The notes beneath the pieces were generated by a model. The model saw only the letters and a list, made by a program, of their open reading frames with translations. It had not been told where the DNA came from and did not search any database. The position numbers were made by a program, and so were the translations under genes. From Marchantia polymorpha subsp. ruderalis (Eukaryota > Streptophyta > Marchantiopsida > Marchantiales > Marchantiaceae), in the NCBI GenBank assembly GCA_037833965.1, contig AP031354.1:25460001-25524000 (forward strand): 64,000 bases of DNA. Reading direction: 5' to 3'. Shown here piece after piece: positions 50,873 to 62,999 of the stretch (its first letter is position 1; every line of letters begins with the position of its first letter).

Positions 50873-52150
50873 CTAGTAGGAGCAGTGTCTTCGAAAGCGT
50901 GGAGTGATGGGCCGGTCGGTTGGAAGATCTTCCTTGCTAAAGTCTTGTTGAGTCAAGGCCAGTGGGTGTGGATCAAGTTTGGAGTCGGCTGGATCTGGAG
51001 ATGCAGACTGTGGATCTTTGGAGAACCACAAAGCCTCAACTGAGTAAGGTTCGGCCGGTGGAAGAAGTGGTAGTGCCGAGAACACAAAAGATGAAAGCAA
51101 CTCTGATGGAGAGTCAATGTACTGGCTGGCAAAGGTGGGTTCAAAATTTTGCAAGACTTTGATGGTGTAGACAAAAGAATGGATTGGATAGCGGGCATTT
51201 TGAAATGCAGCAAAATATCCCAATCGGCAACTAAATCTAGGTCATGACGAGCCGCGAGTCCAAATATGGATTCATTAAACCTGACATTTCAGGTAATATA
51301 AACCTTCTCATTGACATGATTATAGATGCGATAGGCTTTAGATTGAGTTATGTAGCCTATGAAAGGTAACCGGGAGCACTTTTGCAAAAAGCTTGGCATG
51401 GCGAATTTTCAATAGGATCGAGGCAACACATCCAAAAACTCTCAGATGTTTGAGATTGGGGTTAAGATCAATTAACCTTTAAAATGGAGTGGACATCTAA
51501 ACGACTTTAATAAAAAGCCGATTCAGTATATATACTGTTGTTTTAGCTGCCTCTTCCGAGAGAGGCTAAGGCAACTGAGCATATAATAAGAAACTACGAG
51601 CCATTTCAAAGAAAAAAAAATTTCACTTAAAAGTTCCATTCTGGCGTGGGAATTAAGCACAAGTGAGGTCGTGTTTAAAACTTGATTGGACACAGAAGTC
51701 ATGGTATGCATTTGAGAGATATTCTCCTCCTCGATCTGTTCGTAGAGAAGCAATAATTCTACTGTAATTATTTTTCACCAAAATCTTGAATTCTTGAAAC
51801 TGGTGTAGGGCATTGTACTTTGTTCTCATAAAGTAGATCTAGTTATACTTGGTGAAATTATCGGTGAACAACAAGATATAACATTTTTTGGTTAGTGAAT
51901 CACAAGAAAGAGGTCCACAGAGATCAGAATGCAGTAGTTGTAGTGGTCACGTGATTTGTGTGCAAAAGTGCTTGGGCACTCGGTTCCTACTTTGTTTGGC
52001 CTGAGACAAGTGCTACAAAGAGACTTGATGTGACAAAGCTGAGGAAGGCAGCGGCCAAGAAGTTGGTCACAAGCCTTTCTCAACTTCTTCTCGACTTCTT
52101 GGCAGTCTATTAGATGAATTTTCTGATAGTTTGTATGCCCCAAGTGTCGA
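50873..52150 (-). pseudogene. Copia integrase relic
   Basis: Minus strand. The pre-integrase zinc region, near 51990-52143, reads LGRCLPQLCHIKSLCSTC with preceding GHTNYQKIHLIDCQEV. The integrase C-terminal blocks, near 51280-51360, read IGYITQSKAYRIYNH and NVRFNESIFG. The low-complexity linker to RT follows (50873-51223). The catalytic DDE core is too broken to follow. This is part of the same element as the RT relic at 49840. Confidence 0.75.
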
Positions 52151-52385
52151 TGCCAAAGCTCTAATGCGTGACAGAATATGTATGCTAATCAAGTTGAGGG
52201 CCTTCAATATTCTAAACGTTTGTAGACCTGCTTAGATGAATAGGAGACGATGTTGTGAGGAAAGCCATATGCAAAACGTTTGGCTTGGAAAGCCTGTAAA
52301 GACATGGATGTTGCATGGATGTTGTATTCCTTGAAGGAGTACCTTATGTGAGTTTACTTTATCAAGTACATAACAATTTTTACAC

Positions 52386-53835
52386 TTAAACAATGCTATA
52401 TGTGAGGCAAACTACTGAAAGTAAATTTTGCTTAACACCAGAAAGATAGAATACATCAAAAATCTTATTATCATTTAAGGTTAGAGAGTCTTCCTCACAA
52501 ACGAAAAGGACTTGGTTTGCCGCAGTCCTAACTGAAAGATGTTCAGTTTGTTTCTCAATATCAAAAAGCAAAGAACTATGTTAGGTTAAATGTGACAAAG
52601 CTCCACTGTCAAAAGACCAAGATTTCTATTCTGCTATCTAATTGAGAAATGCGGATAAAACAACAACAACATCATCATTCTCTAGAGAAATTGGATCAGA
52701 ATCAAAAACATGTTGTTAGCCTCTTCAAAGCCAACTTTACAATGATCATCCTGACCATCGTAATAAAATTTAACATGGTTGGCCTCCGAGAGCTTCAAAA
52801 TTCTTAAAATGCTTAAACATGTTGTAGGAAACCTGAAGCGCGTTGAGCTGCTTTTCAAGATGATATTCACGACACTCATAGAACCAATGGTCATGCTTCC
52901 CATAGTCGTTGCAATTACCTGGCTTTAGATTGAAAGAAGTGGAGTGAGAGATCATATTACCGTGGTTGTTGTCACCTCTGTCTTGTCGATAAGATTGTTA
53001 TGGAAATTAACAAAAATACATAGAGTATGGCTGCAGAGTAGATTGATCTCGATAATTATCATGGAAATCATACCTATGATCCTGATCACTGTAGTTTTGA
53101 TTGTTGTGATGACAACGATAGGAGTCTAAACGATCTTGATCTCCTTGATTTACTTTGTCTTGTTGTTCAAGATCATACTCTATGTACGGGCCATTGTTAT
53201 CGCTATGTCCATTGTCGCGGTATGATCACCGCTAAGTAGAAACAATAAATGATTCGATTGAGACATCTATTTGGTTTGATCTCACTTTTTGAGTCATCTC
53301 TTTGTCATTCAGCAATGTAAAAAGTTGATTGAACGTGAGGGTGGGATACTGAAGGATAGCTTTGATCGAAGAAGCAAAAGGATCCTAAATGGGTGATAAA
53401 ATCATTAGTATGAATGAAATAAGCTCTTTGTTTGCCACTGTATCATTACAATTGGAAACTTGGTTAGTCAGATTCTTGATTGGACGCATATGAAACTCTA
53501 TAGACTGAACATCCCTCATTGACAAAGTAGAAAGCTTCCTGTGAAAAAATTGACGGCGATCCTTGCCAGCAAAGGCAAACAATGTCTCAAGTTTGATCCA
53601 CATAAGATGAGGAGCTGTAAGGGCAAAAATGTGGTGGATTATGTGCTCTCTAACATTCATCATTATGTAATAGATAGCATTGTCTCGTTGCTTTAGGAGA
53701 GTAATGATAACCTCTTGATTTTTTTCATTCTTTGCCTCCCGTTTGATCTTGACGGCAAGAGCATTTGCAAGCGCCTGAGCAGTTGATTCCTTCAGTATGT
53801 CGATGTAACACTAGGGTTTAAAGAGAAGCTCACTC
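52386..53835 (-). pseudogene. Copia gag and protease relic
   Basis: Minus strand. Gag-like helical region at 53385-53835 (STAQALANALAVKIKREAKN, then REHIIHHIFALTAPHLMW and KLSTLSMRDVQSIEFHMRPI). A zinc knuckle with CNDYGKHDHWFYEC at about 52880-52915. The protease C-terminal end at 52386-52571 reads IFDVFYLSGVKQNLLSV. The catalytic DSGA region is not readable in one frame. Between the pieces are AT-rich stretches with stops. Confidence 0.75.
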
Positions 53836-53870
53836 GAAGATAGAAACTTAAACTCTGAAGATGAGAGATA

Positions 53871-56800
53871 CCAACAATGGTTCTCCTCTCCCTTATATAG
53901 CTCTCACCAATAAGTACAAGGACATAAGATCTAATCTCCACCTGTAATAACCCACTAAAGGCTAAAACTGCAATATAGTGGTAGAAAGGTCGAACCCACA
54001 GGGACAGAGGAACACACAGGGTACAAAGTGTCACGTTTTAACAGATTATTGAGGAGTTTGAATTCTCAGGCAACTGTCACTCCCAGAAATACTGCAAGTG
54101 TCCACTCGGAGCGCACTCGGAGGTCGCACAGTGCAGCGTAACACACACACACACACACCTGAAACTACAGAAACACAACCCAGAGATCCGTTAGGACCTC
54201 TACTTCAAGATTTCAGGGGGAAAGTCTCTCACGAGCACACTCGGCAAAGCTGCGGGCAGTGACTTCCAACTCCGGCTTTTACAACGCTTCCACTAGCTTG
54301 CTGCTAGTGTAGGAAACCCGGTTTGGACTACCTACTTCGGATCGAAGTCACTCAGACGCGGTGAACAACACTCTCAACTCACAAAACGCGCAGAGAACAC
54401 AGGTCCACACTGAAGGACTCACTGTGAAACATTCCAGTAACACAACAACAGTCTATTGAAGAGTTTGAATTCTCAGGCACTTGTCATTCCCAGAAATACT
54501 ACAGGGGTTACCCTCAAGGCACCTGCTGCAGCGTAACCTGAATTTACAACCAAGGCTTACACGAAGTAGCAAAACTTCACTTTGGCATTCAGGGGAAAAA
54601 TCCCAAGGAGTACAATCAGAAAGAAACACTCGAAGGTGTAGGGGCGAAACTGTTCAAGTATCTAACTAGTCACTGGCTCTGAGCATTGGCAGTCACCCGC
54701 AGGTGCAGATCCGAACTACTCAAGTCTCTAACCAATGTACTAGCTCTGAACATTCGGCCGAAGGCCTTCAGCTACAAAATGCGGAACGCTAAGTTGTAAC
54801 TCCTCGTGCGTGGTGACAGAACTCAAGGACACAAACACGCAAAGGAAATGGGTTCCTGATCTGCACTTCTGATGGGAAAGAACCCCAGGCAAAACGCCTG
54901 GAACTATTTTATACCTTCTAAGTCCTACCTAACACTACACTGCACTACCATGGTGCGAGCCGCAACAGAACCTACACCTGAGGAGTCGGCGGCTGCCTTC
55001 CCCTCTAACTTACAACCTAAATCTAACCCTAACCCTAAATCTGAATCCTAAGCCTACTGTACAGAGCCGCCAGCGCCTTACCATCCAAGATCTGAGGCTG
55101 AAAATTTGCAGGCATGCGTGGCCGGCCGAGATCAACGGCCCCACAAAATTTCAGATCCATCCGACCGTCCATCGCAAAGATATGGGCCCCGCAAGATCTC
55201 TGAACCTAGGCCAAAATTCCTTCTCCAAAATCCGAGGACTGTGGGTTCCACGCGTCCTACACGCAAGCCGCCTACTCGCAGGCCGCCACTGCCACACCTG
55301 AACATTCTACATTCATGACCACCCGATCCTCGCCGGAGGAAATCTCCTTCCGCGCACCGCCGAATGCGTCCAACCGCCAAAGACGCACTTCCACACCTTG
55401 TCAATCTCTAACAGTCACCCCGACGCCCATAACTCACGGATCCCTGCTTCGTTTGCAACGTTCTTGGGCCCGTTGGAACGAGCGTGTTGTGCTCTTTCCA
55501 ACGAGCCCCTAACCAAATCAAACGGATAAGAATTGAGAAAGTTATCACTGTTTTACTCTTCCGCCGAAGGCCTTCAACCGTCGAAGGCGTCCGTCCGCGC
55601 ATCGGACAAAAGTCGATCTCCCTACCTCCGAAGGCGGAATTCCCGGAAGCGTAACCCCGAAGGCGAACATCTAGGGCCGAAGGAGAACGTCTACGTATCT
55701 TCCGATAGTCCTAACTCCCTAAATTCCCATCCGTCCCAGGCGTTCTTAGGCTCGTTGGAACGAGCGTCGCGAGCTCTTTCCAACGAGACCCTAACCACCG
55801 CAAACCATTAAGAATTGAAAACACTATGTCAATTTTACCCTTCCGCCGAAGGCCTGCCTGTGCACAGGCCGCCTACTTGCAACCCGCCTGTGCACAGGCG
55901 TCCGCGTCCGTCCGCGGCGTAAGCCGCCTCTCTAAGTGTTAACGCCGAAGGCCCCTCTAAATGTTAGCACCGAAGGCCCTCCATATCAGAAACTTCCGCC
56001 GCTTCTAACTCGGTGATGCCTCATCTGTTTCAAGAGATCTTGGTCTCGTTGGAACCAGCTCGTCGAGTTCTTTCCAACGAGACCCGAATCAAGTCAAACC
56101 GCTAAGAATTGAGAAAGTAATGTCGGTTTTACTCTTCCGCCGAAGGCGTTCGCCTATCCACAGTCCGTCTGCGGCGCTGAGCTGTCCGTCCGCTACGCTG
56201 ACTTGTCCGTCCGCGGCGTTGACCTGGCCGTCCGCGGCGATGACCTGGCGCAGAAGGCGCCGTACACTTTCTACCTCACAAGGCGCATTTCTAGGGCCCA
56301 AGGCGGATTTCCCGCCGACGCCGAAGCGCCTGTGCACAGGCGAACTTCCTTCGTCCGCGCATAGGACAAAACTTTCTTCGCCGGTGCGCAGGCGGAAAGC
56401 TGAGTATCTTGCGACCTTCATAACTCCCGGAATTCTCCTCCATTCGTGGCGTTCTTGGGCTCGTTAGAATCAGCGCGTCGAGCTCTTTCCAACGAGACCC
56501 TAACCAAGTCGAGGCGTTGCGAATTGAGAAAGTTATGAGGGATTCACTCTTCCGCCGAATGCACTCTCCCGCATCGCCGAAGGCGTTGACCCGAAGGCGT
56601 CTACCGCCCAAGGCGCATCTTCCGGCGGTTCTTCCGCCGAAGGCGTACCGCCAAAGTCGCTCTACCGCCGAAGGCCCCCCCATCAGTAACTTCCGACACT
56701 CATAACTCAGTGATCTCTCATCTGTTTCACAAGTTCTTGGGCTCGTTAGAACCAGCGCGTCGAGCTCTTTCCAACGAGACCCGAAGCAACTCAAGGCGTT

Positions 56801-57245
56801 ACGAATTGAGAAAGTTATGAGTGATCTACCGCCGAAGGTGCTCGAAGCTGATCCTGCAGCATGAACCGCCCGTTCCGTCCCAAGCGTCCCACTGTGGCCT
56901 AAGCCCAAAACCCCTTGACTGTCCTCGATCCTCTGGTTTCGCGTACCGATTACTATTTACAGCTACTGCCGCGGTACTTACTATTCAAAAATGTTTTAGT
57001 TCCGATAAAAAACAAAAAGTGGGTTACCACACCACCATCCATCCCAGTCCTAGTGGATGGATGACGTGGCGGATAACCCTAACAAGCACACAGATCGCTA
57101 ACATGGCGCACCCAACTAACACACTCAATCCTTACCTACAAGCACACGGATTGCTGACGTGGCACTGTCAACTAACATATCCATTCTACACCTACCAAGA
57201 TCGCTGACGTGGCAGCTATGACTAGTGCACACTAAAGTATTTACA
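53871..57245 (-). promoter_or_regulatory. Split copia LTR promoter with three GACGTGGC motifs
   Basis: Outside the solo LTR, 57032-57245 and 53871-53942 form the 5' LTR of the minus-strand copia relic. It has a TATA box (ctatataagg, 53891-53900 inverted) and, at 57063-57070, 57156-57163 and 57206-57213, the sequence GACGTGGC, an ABRE/G-box type core bound by bZIP factors in plants. 'TGGTATCTCTC' just inside (about 53865) is a degenerate initiator-Met primer site. The outer LTR boundary is uncertain (57177 or about 57245). Confidence 0.5.
53943..57031 (-). mobile_element. Solo gypsy LTR (3.1 kb), minus orientation, without the U3 ORF
   Basis: On the minus strand it begins TGTGGTAACCCAC and ends GTGGGTTATTACA. 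A perfect target duplication ccacc flanks it (53938-53942, 57032-57036). The R/U5 part (53943-54905) is very close to the young element, including the duplicated 'gagaattcaaactc' segments and the TATA box. U3 differs: instead of the 961-codon ORF it has at least four hairpin modules (near 55440, 55735, 56040, 56450 and 56740) with GCCTTCGGC and CGCCTGTGCACAGGC palindromes. It is inserted in a copia LTR. Confidence 0.9.
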
Positions 57246-57282
57246 TCAATACTTAGAGTAACCTCTACTTTACTTCTAACTA

Positions 57283-57466
57283 ACTAAAGATGGTTACAAT
57301 CGATGAGAGATAATAGTTTGGATAGAGATGTAAATCTTCCGACCACTGCCCAACATTTCTTCTTGTGCAAAATGGATCGCATTTGCGCAGCCTAAGAAGT
57401 GTAATTCTCAACTCCATTAAGCCTCTTCGTGGACTCAATCTCCTTCGCTTCCTTGAAAGCATCCAT
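57283..57466 (-). pseudogene. Second copia gag start, interrupted
   Basis: From the minus-strand ATG at 57466 it reads MDAFKEAKEIESTKRLNGVE, then NYTS, a stop where family members have Trp, then AAQMRSILHKKKCWAVV: the normal beginning of a plant copia gag. It is cut off near 57250 by the other copia element. It belongs to the LTR at 57572-57804. Confidence 0.75.
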
Positions 57467-57571
57467 GGCGGCTAGCAAAACAAAAAATTGAAATATACAA
57501 GGCGGGAATCCTACGTTAAGGCATTCGCTTGTTGACATTGTGAGGAAAGAAACATTACACTTTATATACCA

Positions 57572-57804
57572 TGTTGGAAATGCATAGATTGTAATGAGGT
57601 TTGCTAAAATATTATTGAAGTTAACAAGTACATATAATTCACGATATCTTGTCTTCGAGTGTTGACTTATCTCTAATCACCTCAACAGCTACAAATATGA
57701 TTACTTGATTCACTCAGGTTCTCACTTTTATAATAAGGTGACAGCTAACATAAGATGACATACAAAACTAACTATACTTACTTTAAGAGAACATAATTCT
57801 AAAA
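57572..57804 (-). mobile_element. Copia 5' LTR (233 bp), minus orientation
   Basis: Homologue of 29516-29748 with the same length; its first bases on the minus strand are mutated (TTTTAGAATTATG). Immediately inside is TGGTAT (57566-57571), the start of an initiator-Met primer site, followed about 100 bp later by the gag ATG at 57466. Confidence 0.8.
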
Positions 57805-58289
57805 AATCTTTGACTTTAAAGAGGCATCCGATTGAATTCAAGTAGAGGCTTGTACCCGACCCGAAAACCTGAATATTAATAAAGCAATGACCAATAATAG
57901 CTCAATTGCAAGCCCAATTGGTCCATTTTTGTTTGCATCAACTTTTGCTCCTTGCGAAACTTTGCTACTCCTCTAGTGTTTGGCACTCCTTTTCCTTGTT
58001 CCACCCGTTGCGCCCTTCGTTCAATGCGATGTAGGCATCCGCTCCTTTGCTCGCTCGCTTCTGCGTCTAGTTGGGTCACGATGCGCTACCTATGCTGCTC
58101 GTTTTGCCTCCTCAAGTTATTCTCGCATCACTTTCTCGTCAAAAAAATACTTGTAGCTTCAATTTTCCAATTCTCCCTCAACGTTACTTCACTCGCTGTC
58201 ACAATCATGGATCCGCTAACCTTAGATTCGGGTTGAATGTCAAATCTGATCCGAACTCAAATTGATCAGAGCCTTGAATTTAAGATCAA
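57805..58289. other. No recognisable feature
   Basis: A 67-codon minus-strand frame (57876-58079) is rich in charged residues and coiled-coil-like, but I cannot assign it to any family. Confidence 0.4.
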
Positions 58290-58460
58290 TCTTGACTACC
58301 TCAACCTTTTATTAAAAATTGCATGTCCGATAAAGTGATATTTGATGTCGATGTGTTTCATTTTGTTATCCAACACTTGATTTACAAAAAGATGTAATGG
58401 ATTTTGGCATTTATCATGAAGATTGACATACTTCTATTTCAATCTCGATCAAAAAGCTTC
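58290..58460 (-). pseudogene. Copia RNase H scrap
   Basis: The minus strand reads CQNPLHLFVNQ and then KMKHIDIKYHFIG, the late RNase H blocks 'NPVFH-R-KHID-KYHFIR' of copia elements. It is short and decayed. Confidence 0.6.
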
Positions 58461-61190
58461 CTTTGCTATTTTTGCTTTTGTCATGTAGTTACGAGTCGGC
58501 TCACGTAGTTTGGGCACTTACTATATTTAGACGTGAAGTTAGGGTTCGGGTCACGAGGGGTATACTGTCGGGGATGGCTCGAAGAAGGTTACCTCTTCGA
58601 GTCGAGCCTGGAAGCGTCAGGAGCGTAGAGCGACTTTTCCCTTTGCGTCGACCTAGATTCTCCGAGTGTGGAGTGGGTTGGGCTTGACTCATGTTTGTGA
58701 CGGTGACGGTTTGTTGCCAGTAGGGCAATCGACCGACGGGAATTCCAGTGGGAAATCTCCCGTTCATTTCACTCAAAGAACTCACTATACATCGAATCGT
58801 CGGTGGGTTGTGGTCAGGTTTTGGCTGAATTGGTTTTTGTGTGATTTCTTGTCCGTGGTTGAGTGAGAAATTGGCAAACGTCGAAGAAATTTTTGTGGTT
58901 GAGTTTCAATATTTTGAATTTGATCTAACAGAGGAATCATTGTAAGGGAGCTCGAAGAATCAACTCAATTTCTGATGTCGGAGCTTGCGCGGGTGGTGTT
59001 GGTGACATCGCTGTTACGAGTGGGGTTGGAGATTTTGTTCTGGGCATGATAGTCTCTTCGGAGAAATCCGAGTGGGAGGATTGAGGTGTATCGCGTGGCA
59101 GTCAACTCTCGGGTCGAGAGAGAGTTCAGTTCGGATTTTCAGAATGTGAATTTCTGGAGGTTGTTTGAGGTTGACGGATTGGATTCGTTGGGAGTCAGGT
59201 GCTACAAACCGCGGGAATGTGTTCGGCCTCCATCTGCACCTCAAGGATTTTGCTTCTATGCCTTTCTGTGGAGATTACAGTAGCACCGACGGGTTGTCAA
59301 CTCATTGACAGCATAGCCTCTCGGTCGCCACTTGACGACGGATGTGGTCCCGACCGAATGGAATTGTCGATGATCTAGACTGAAGACGATGAGACATAGC
59401 CTTGGAGGGCAACGAGGTTCTGCTAGGACTTGGGTGATTACGAGTTTAGTAATGGATATCTGGATCAAAGCCTAAGCGGTCCTAATTTAGGGTGTTGTGA
59501 GGCAAGTATATGATAAAGAGCACCGTGGTCTCTAGCGAGTGACGGAGGACATTGACCGAGCTTTCGTACGTGAGGATTCCTATTACAAACAACAGAGCCG
59601 CCACTGCCACTTTGATCAACACGAACCGGCAACATTCCACGGGGTCCAAGTGCCTCGTCCTCTTGATGTTCCTACAGAAAGTCGTTGCTCTGTTCCGCAA
59701 TTGCAGCTTTACATTCCCAGTGTAAAGTTGCCACGGACTTACAATCCCAAAGCTTAAAGCTGCATATTATCAATGATTTTTTGTCGAGCAGGAATGTGAG
59801 ATTAAGTTCCTTAGAACCCTGATGCAAGAGAAGTAATTCGGTTTACTGAGATTACGAAGGGAAACGATGGTGAAGCAAGAGAAGCTCGAGCAGTCCGAGA
59901 CGGAATTGGAATAAGCCGGACCAGTACATCTCCCGACGGCTGCAATGGGAGACGATGACGAGTAAAAGACTTCACGGCCTTCACTCCTAACAACTCTGGA
60001 TAATTACTCTCCAATCTACCACCTTCGAAGCCATTCAACTTGGCTTCCCAACGTATTCCTCACTTGACTTGTATTCAACATCGGTCGAATAGTAGTGTTT
60101 TCAATGATTTTTCTTCGATTGAGAATTTTAGTGTGGTAGAATTTAACTTTTCCGGAGACAGAACCAGGAACCCAAGGTTCTTGCTGGCACTGATGTCTGC
60201 GCTGCTGGAATGCGGAGAGACAGAGTTTATTACTCTCCTCTGATTGTTATCGTTTCTCTTCTTTTCTTTCTTTATGGAACCCCTCTACAATCCATGTTTA
60301 AAAGAGGTTTAGATCTCACAGGGAAGCTTATCATCAATGAATATACCTACCTGAGAAATTAAGATTCACTCTTATATTCTTAACATGTCAGGAAGAGTGA
60401 TATAGTCAATCTTGCCAATTGATTAGCTCCTAAACTGTGGGTAGATAGGTAGATACACTGGAAACCACCGTAAAGCCAAGGAAACAAGTATAGTGGTATC
60501 TCTACGGTATACTCTCGACCACTTGCTACATCTGAAGGCTATGTTCAAGTGATGCCTTGAGATTTATGGTTTGGCTGTGAACATTTCTCTTGTCTTCTCA
60601 TTAAGATATGTCCTCTGATTCAGCGAACAAGAGAAGAATCTTGCAAGAGTTAACAGTGTTCTAGGTTGTTATTTAAGTGGGAAATATATATCTAAATCTC
60701 CCGTCCCCACTCCAAGGTTTGACAGTAATCCCGAGAAAAAAAATAAAAATAGAAAAAGTAGAAGAAGAAGCTACTGTTGTGTAGCTAGGTAGCTAGATCT
60801 TACTATCCATGAAGGAACTTGTGGATTACTGCACACAGTGAAGTACGTCGAGAAACTTAGTAGTGGAAGAAGAAGCTTCTGTTTGTAGCTAGGTAGGACT
60901 TCTATTGGTGTCAAGTTTACTATTCTGATCCTGATTGTAACTTTTTAGAGCAGGTTGCTGGCTTTCCTCCTAACTGACGGAGTTGGATTGATCTCTTCGG
61001 AGGCTCAACCTAAAAGACAGTAGATCCAGCAAAATTATAAATGTGCTTAGAGTAGTGCCAGCCGAGCTTATGAATATGTCGGAAAGCTTTCAGAAACTGA
61101 CATTTTATTTCAGTGCTTCAGGTTCAGGTTAATGGCTTCTCGTAAGAGCTCTGTCAGGCAAGAGAATCTCTCTGTACTCTTGACTGTGAG
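58461..61190. other. Unassigned 2.7-kb stretch
   Basis: Read on both strands. There are only ORFs under 100 codons, with none showing a domain, signal peptide or conserved block. Composition shifts from balanced (58.5-59.8 kb) to AT-rich (60.2-61.1 kb). Some decayed transposon sequence is likely, but I cannot name it. Confidence 0.5.
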
Positions 61191-62036
61191 TGTGGTACCC
61201 CACTTTTGGGCTTTTTGCGGACTTTAAAAAATTTTCGGAAAATTGTACCGCGGCAGCAGTGTAAATAGCCATCGGTGCATCAAAATAGAATGAAACTGGA
61301 TGATTTCGGAGAATCTCAAAAGATCTCGTAGAATCCAGGAGTTGGGCGCAACGTCTGGGACAGGCGCCGCCCTAAACACGGGCTCTGAAGGAGTACCCCT
61401 TTGGCGCAAGGCGCGTAATCCGCCTTCGGCGCTAGAGAAATCCTTCAGAATCTGATCAATTCCCAAACGCCTTGACTTGTTTAGGAATTCGTTGAAAAGA
61501 GCTTGACGCGCTGATACTGACGAGCCCAAGAACACCACGAACGGATGAGGACTCCGGGAGTTGTGAAGGTTGCAAGATACACAGATTTCCGCCTACGCGT
61601 AGGCGAGGAAAGTTTGTCCTATGCGCGGACGAGGGAAGTCCGCCTACGCATAGGCAAAATAAGGGTTTGATGTCGGCGGAATGTCCGCCGCAAATGTCGC
61701 CTACTCGTAGGCGGGGAGTACTGACACCTATGCACAGGCGGACGCGAAGGCCGCCTACGAACAGGCGCTTCGGCGTTGGCGGAAAGCCCGCCTTCGGCCC
61801 TAGAAATGCGCCTTCGGGGTTGGAAATTGTACAGCGCCTTCGGCGCCAGCGCATCACGGACGGACGAGGACCCGACGGAGTAGTACATCCATACAGACCG
61901 TACGGACTGTACGGACGGAACGGATGAGTCCGTCTTCGGCCGGTCGGGATTACGGGGACAAGAGCGCCGACGGAGAGGCGAGAAAAAGGGACAGACTGGA
62001 CAGAGTCCGTTGACCGCGGTCAACGGCTTTTGGAAG
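61191..62036 (+). mobile_element. Gypsy LTR 5' end fragment joined to inverted gag-pol
   Basis: Starts TGTGGTACCCCAC, follows the 5.4-kb LTR from its first base through one hairpin module (near 61470-61560) and the palindrome-rich zone, and stops at the homologue of 33124 ('gtcaacg'). The U3 ORF has not yet begun there. It is directly followed by pol sequence in the opposite orientation, which cannot be a normal element. Confidence 0.8.
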
Positions 62037-62996
62037 GAAGGCCCCCAACTCACGCAGATTCGTTGGCGGCTGCAGTTCGAGAATAATCTTCACCTTCTCT
62101 ACATCCACTGCAATGCCATCGGACGAAACTCGGTGCCCTAGCAGGATTCCGCTGGTCATGAAGAAGAAACATTTCTCAGGGTGTAAGGACAAGCTGCTCT
62201 CCCTACATCTGTCGAACGTTTGCCGAAGATGATTAAGGTGCTCCGACCTCTTACCGAAGACACAAAAGTCGTCGATGAAAATTTCTAGGAACTTCCTCAG
62301 GTGCTCTTGGAAGATGTTTGTCATCATCCCCTGGAACGTCGCTGGCGCGTTGCACAGACCGAACGGCATCTTGTGATAAGCATAGGTTCCCCAGTCGGTC
62401 GTGAAGGTTGTTTTGTCCTTGTCCTGTTCCCTGATGGACACCTGGTTGTAGCCGGAGAATCCGTCTAGGAAACTGTAGCATTCATGCCCTGCTACATGGT
62501 CCAAAATAGAGTCCGTGAAAGGAAGAGGGTGATGGTCCTTTCTCGTTGCTGCGTTCAGCTTTCGGAAGTCCTGGCACACCCGGATCTTACCCGTCAGTTT
62601 CTTGGGCACGATCACGATAGGCGACACCCACTCGCTACTGAGTACCGGGTAGATGATTCCTGCGCTCAGGTACTTATCGATTTCGTCCTTCACCAATAAT
62701 GAATATTTTGGGTTGAGCCTGTATTGGCGTTGGCGAACCTGAACTGCCTCGTCCAACAAGTCGATCCTGTGCTCTCCATACCTTGCAGGTATGCCTTTCA
62801 TGTCTTCAATCTTCCATGCGAAGACATCCTCATACTGGCGAAGAAACGCATGTACCCTGTTCAACTCTTCTCCTTGTACCTGGCTTGACACCTTCAAGCC
62901 TTTACCTGGACTGAGTTGCAGTTCGCAGCAATCACTCGGGTCAACAATCCCCTCTGTGTGACTGATCTCGCTTCTGCCCAGTCCGGCTGCTAGTTG
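62037..62996 (-). pseudogene. Gypsy pol fragment (RT only)
   Basis: About 85% similar to 40625-41590 at protein level by eye. It has the complete RT with FRKLNAATRKDHHPLPF, FLDGFSGYNQV, MPFGLCNAPATFQ and FIDDFCVFG, then ends at NLRELGAFL, where the RNase H connection should continue. The frame then runs into inverted LTR sequence. As in the young element, no ATG occurs at its beginning. Confidence 0.85.
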
Positions 62997-62999
62997 CTA
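62991..62999 (-). promoter_or_regulatory. Leaky stop signal UAG-CAA-CUA
   Basis: On the minus strand the gag-protease frame ends DDE then TAG CAA CTA, in phase with pol. This also fits UAG CARYYA; relative to the young element the only change in the nine bases is T to C at a permitted Y position. Confidence 0.8.

Noticed and set aside
55015..55055. Telomere-like CCCTAA/CCCTAAA units
   Set aside because: Only two or three imperfect units within a solo LTR; too short to be an interstitial telomere array.
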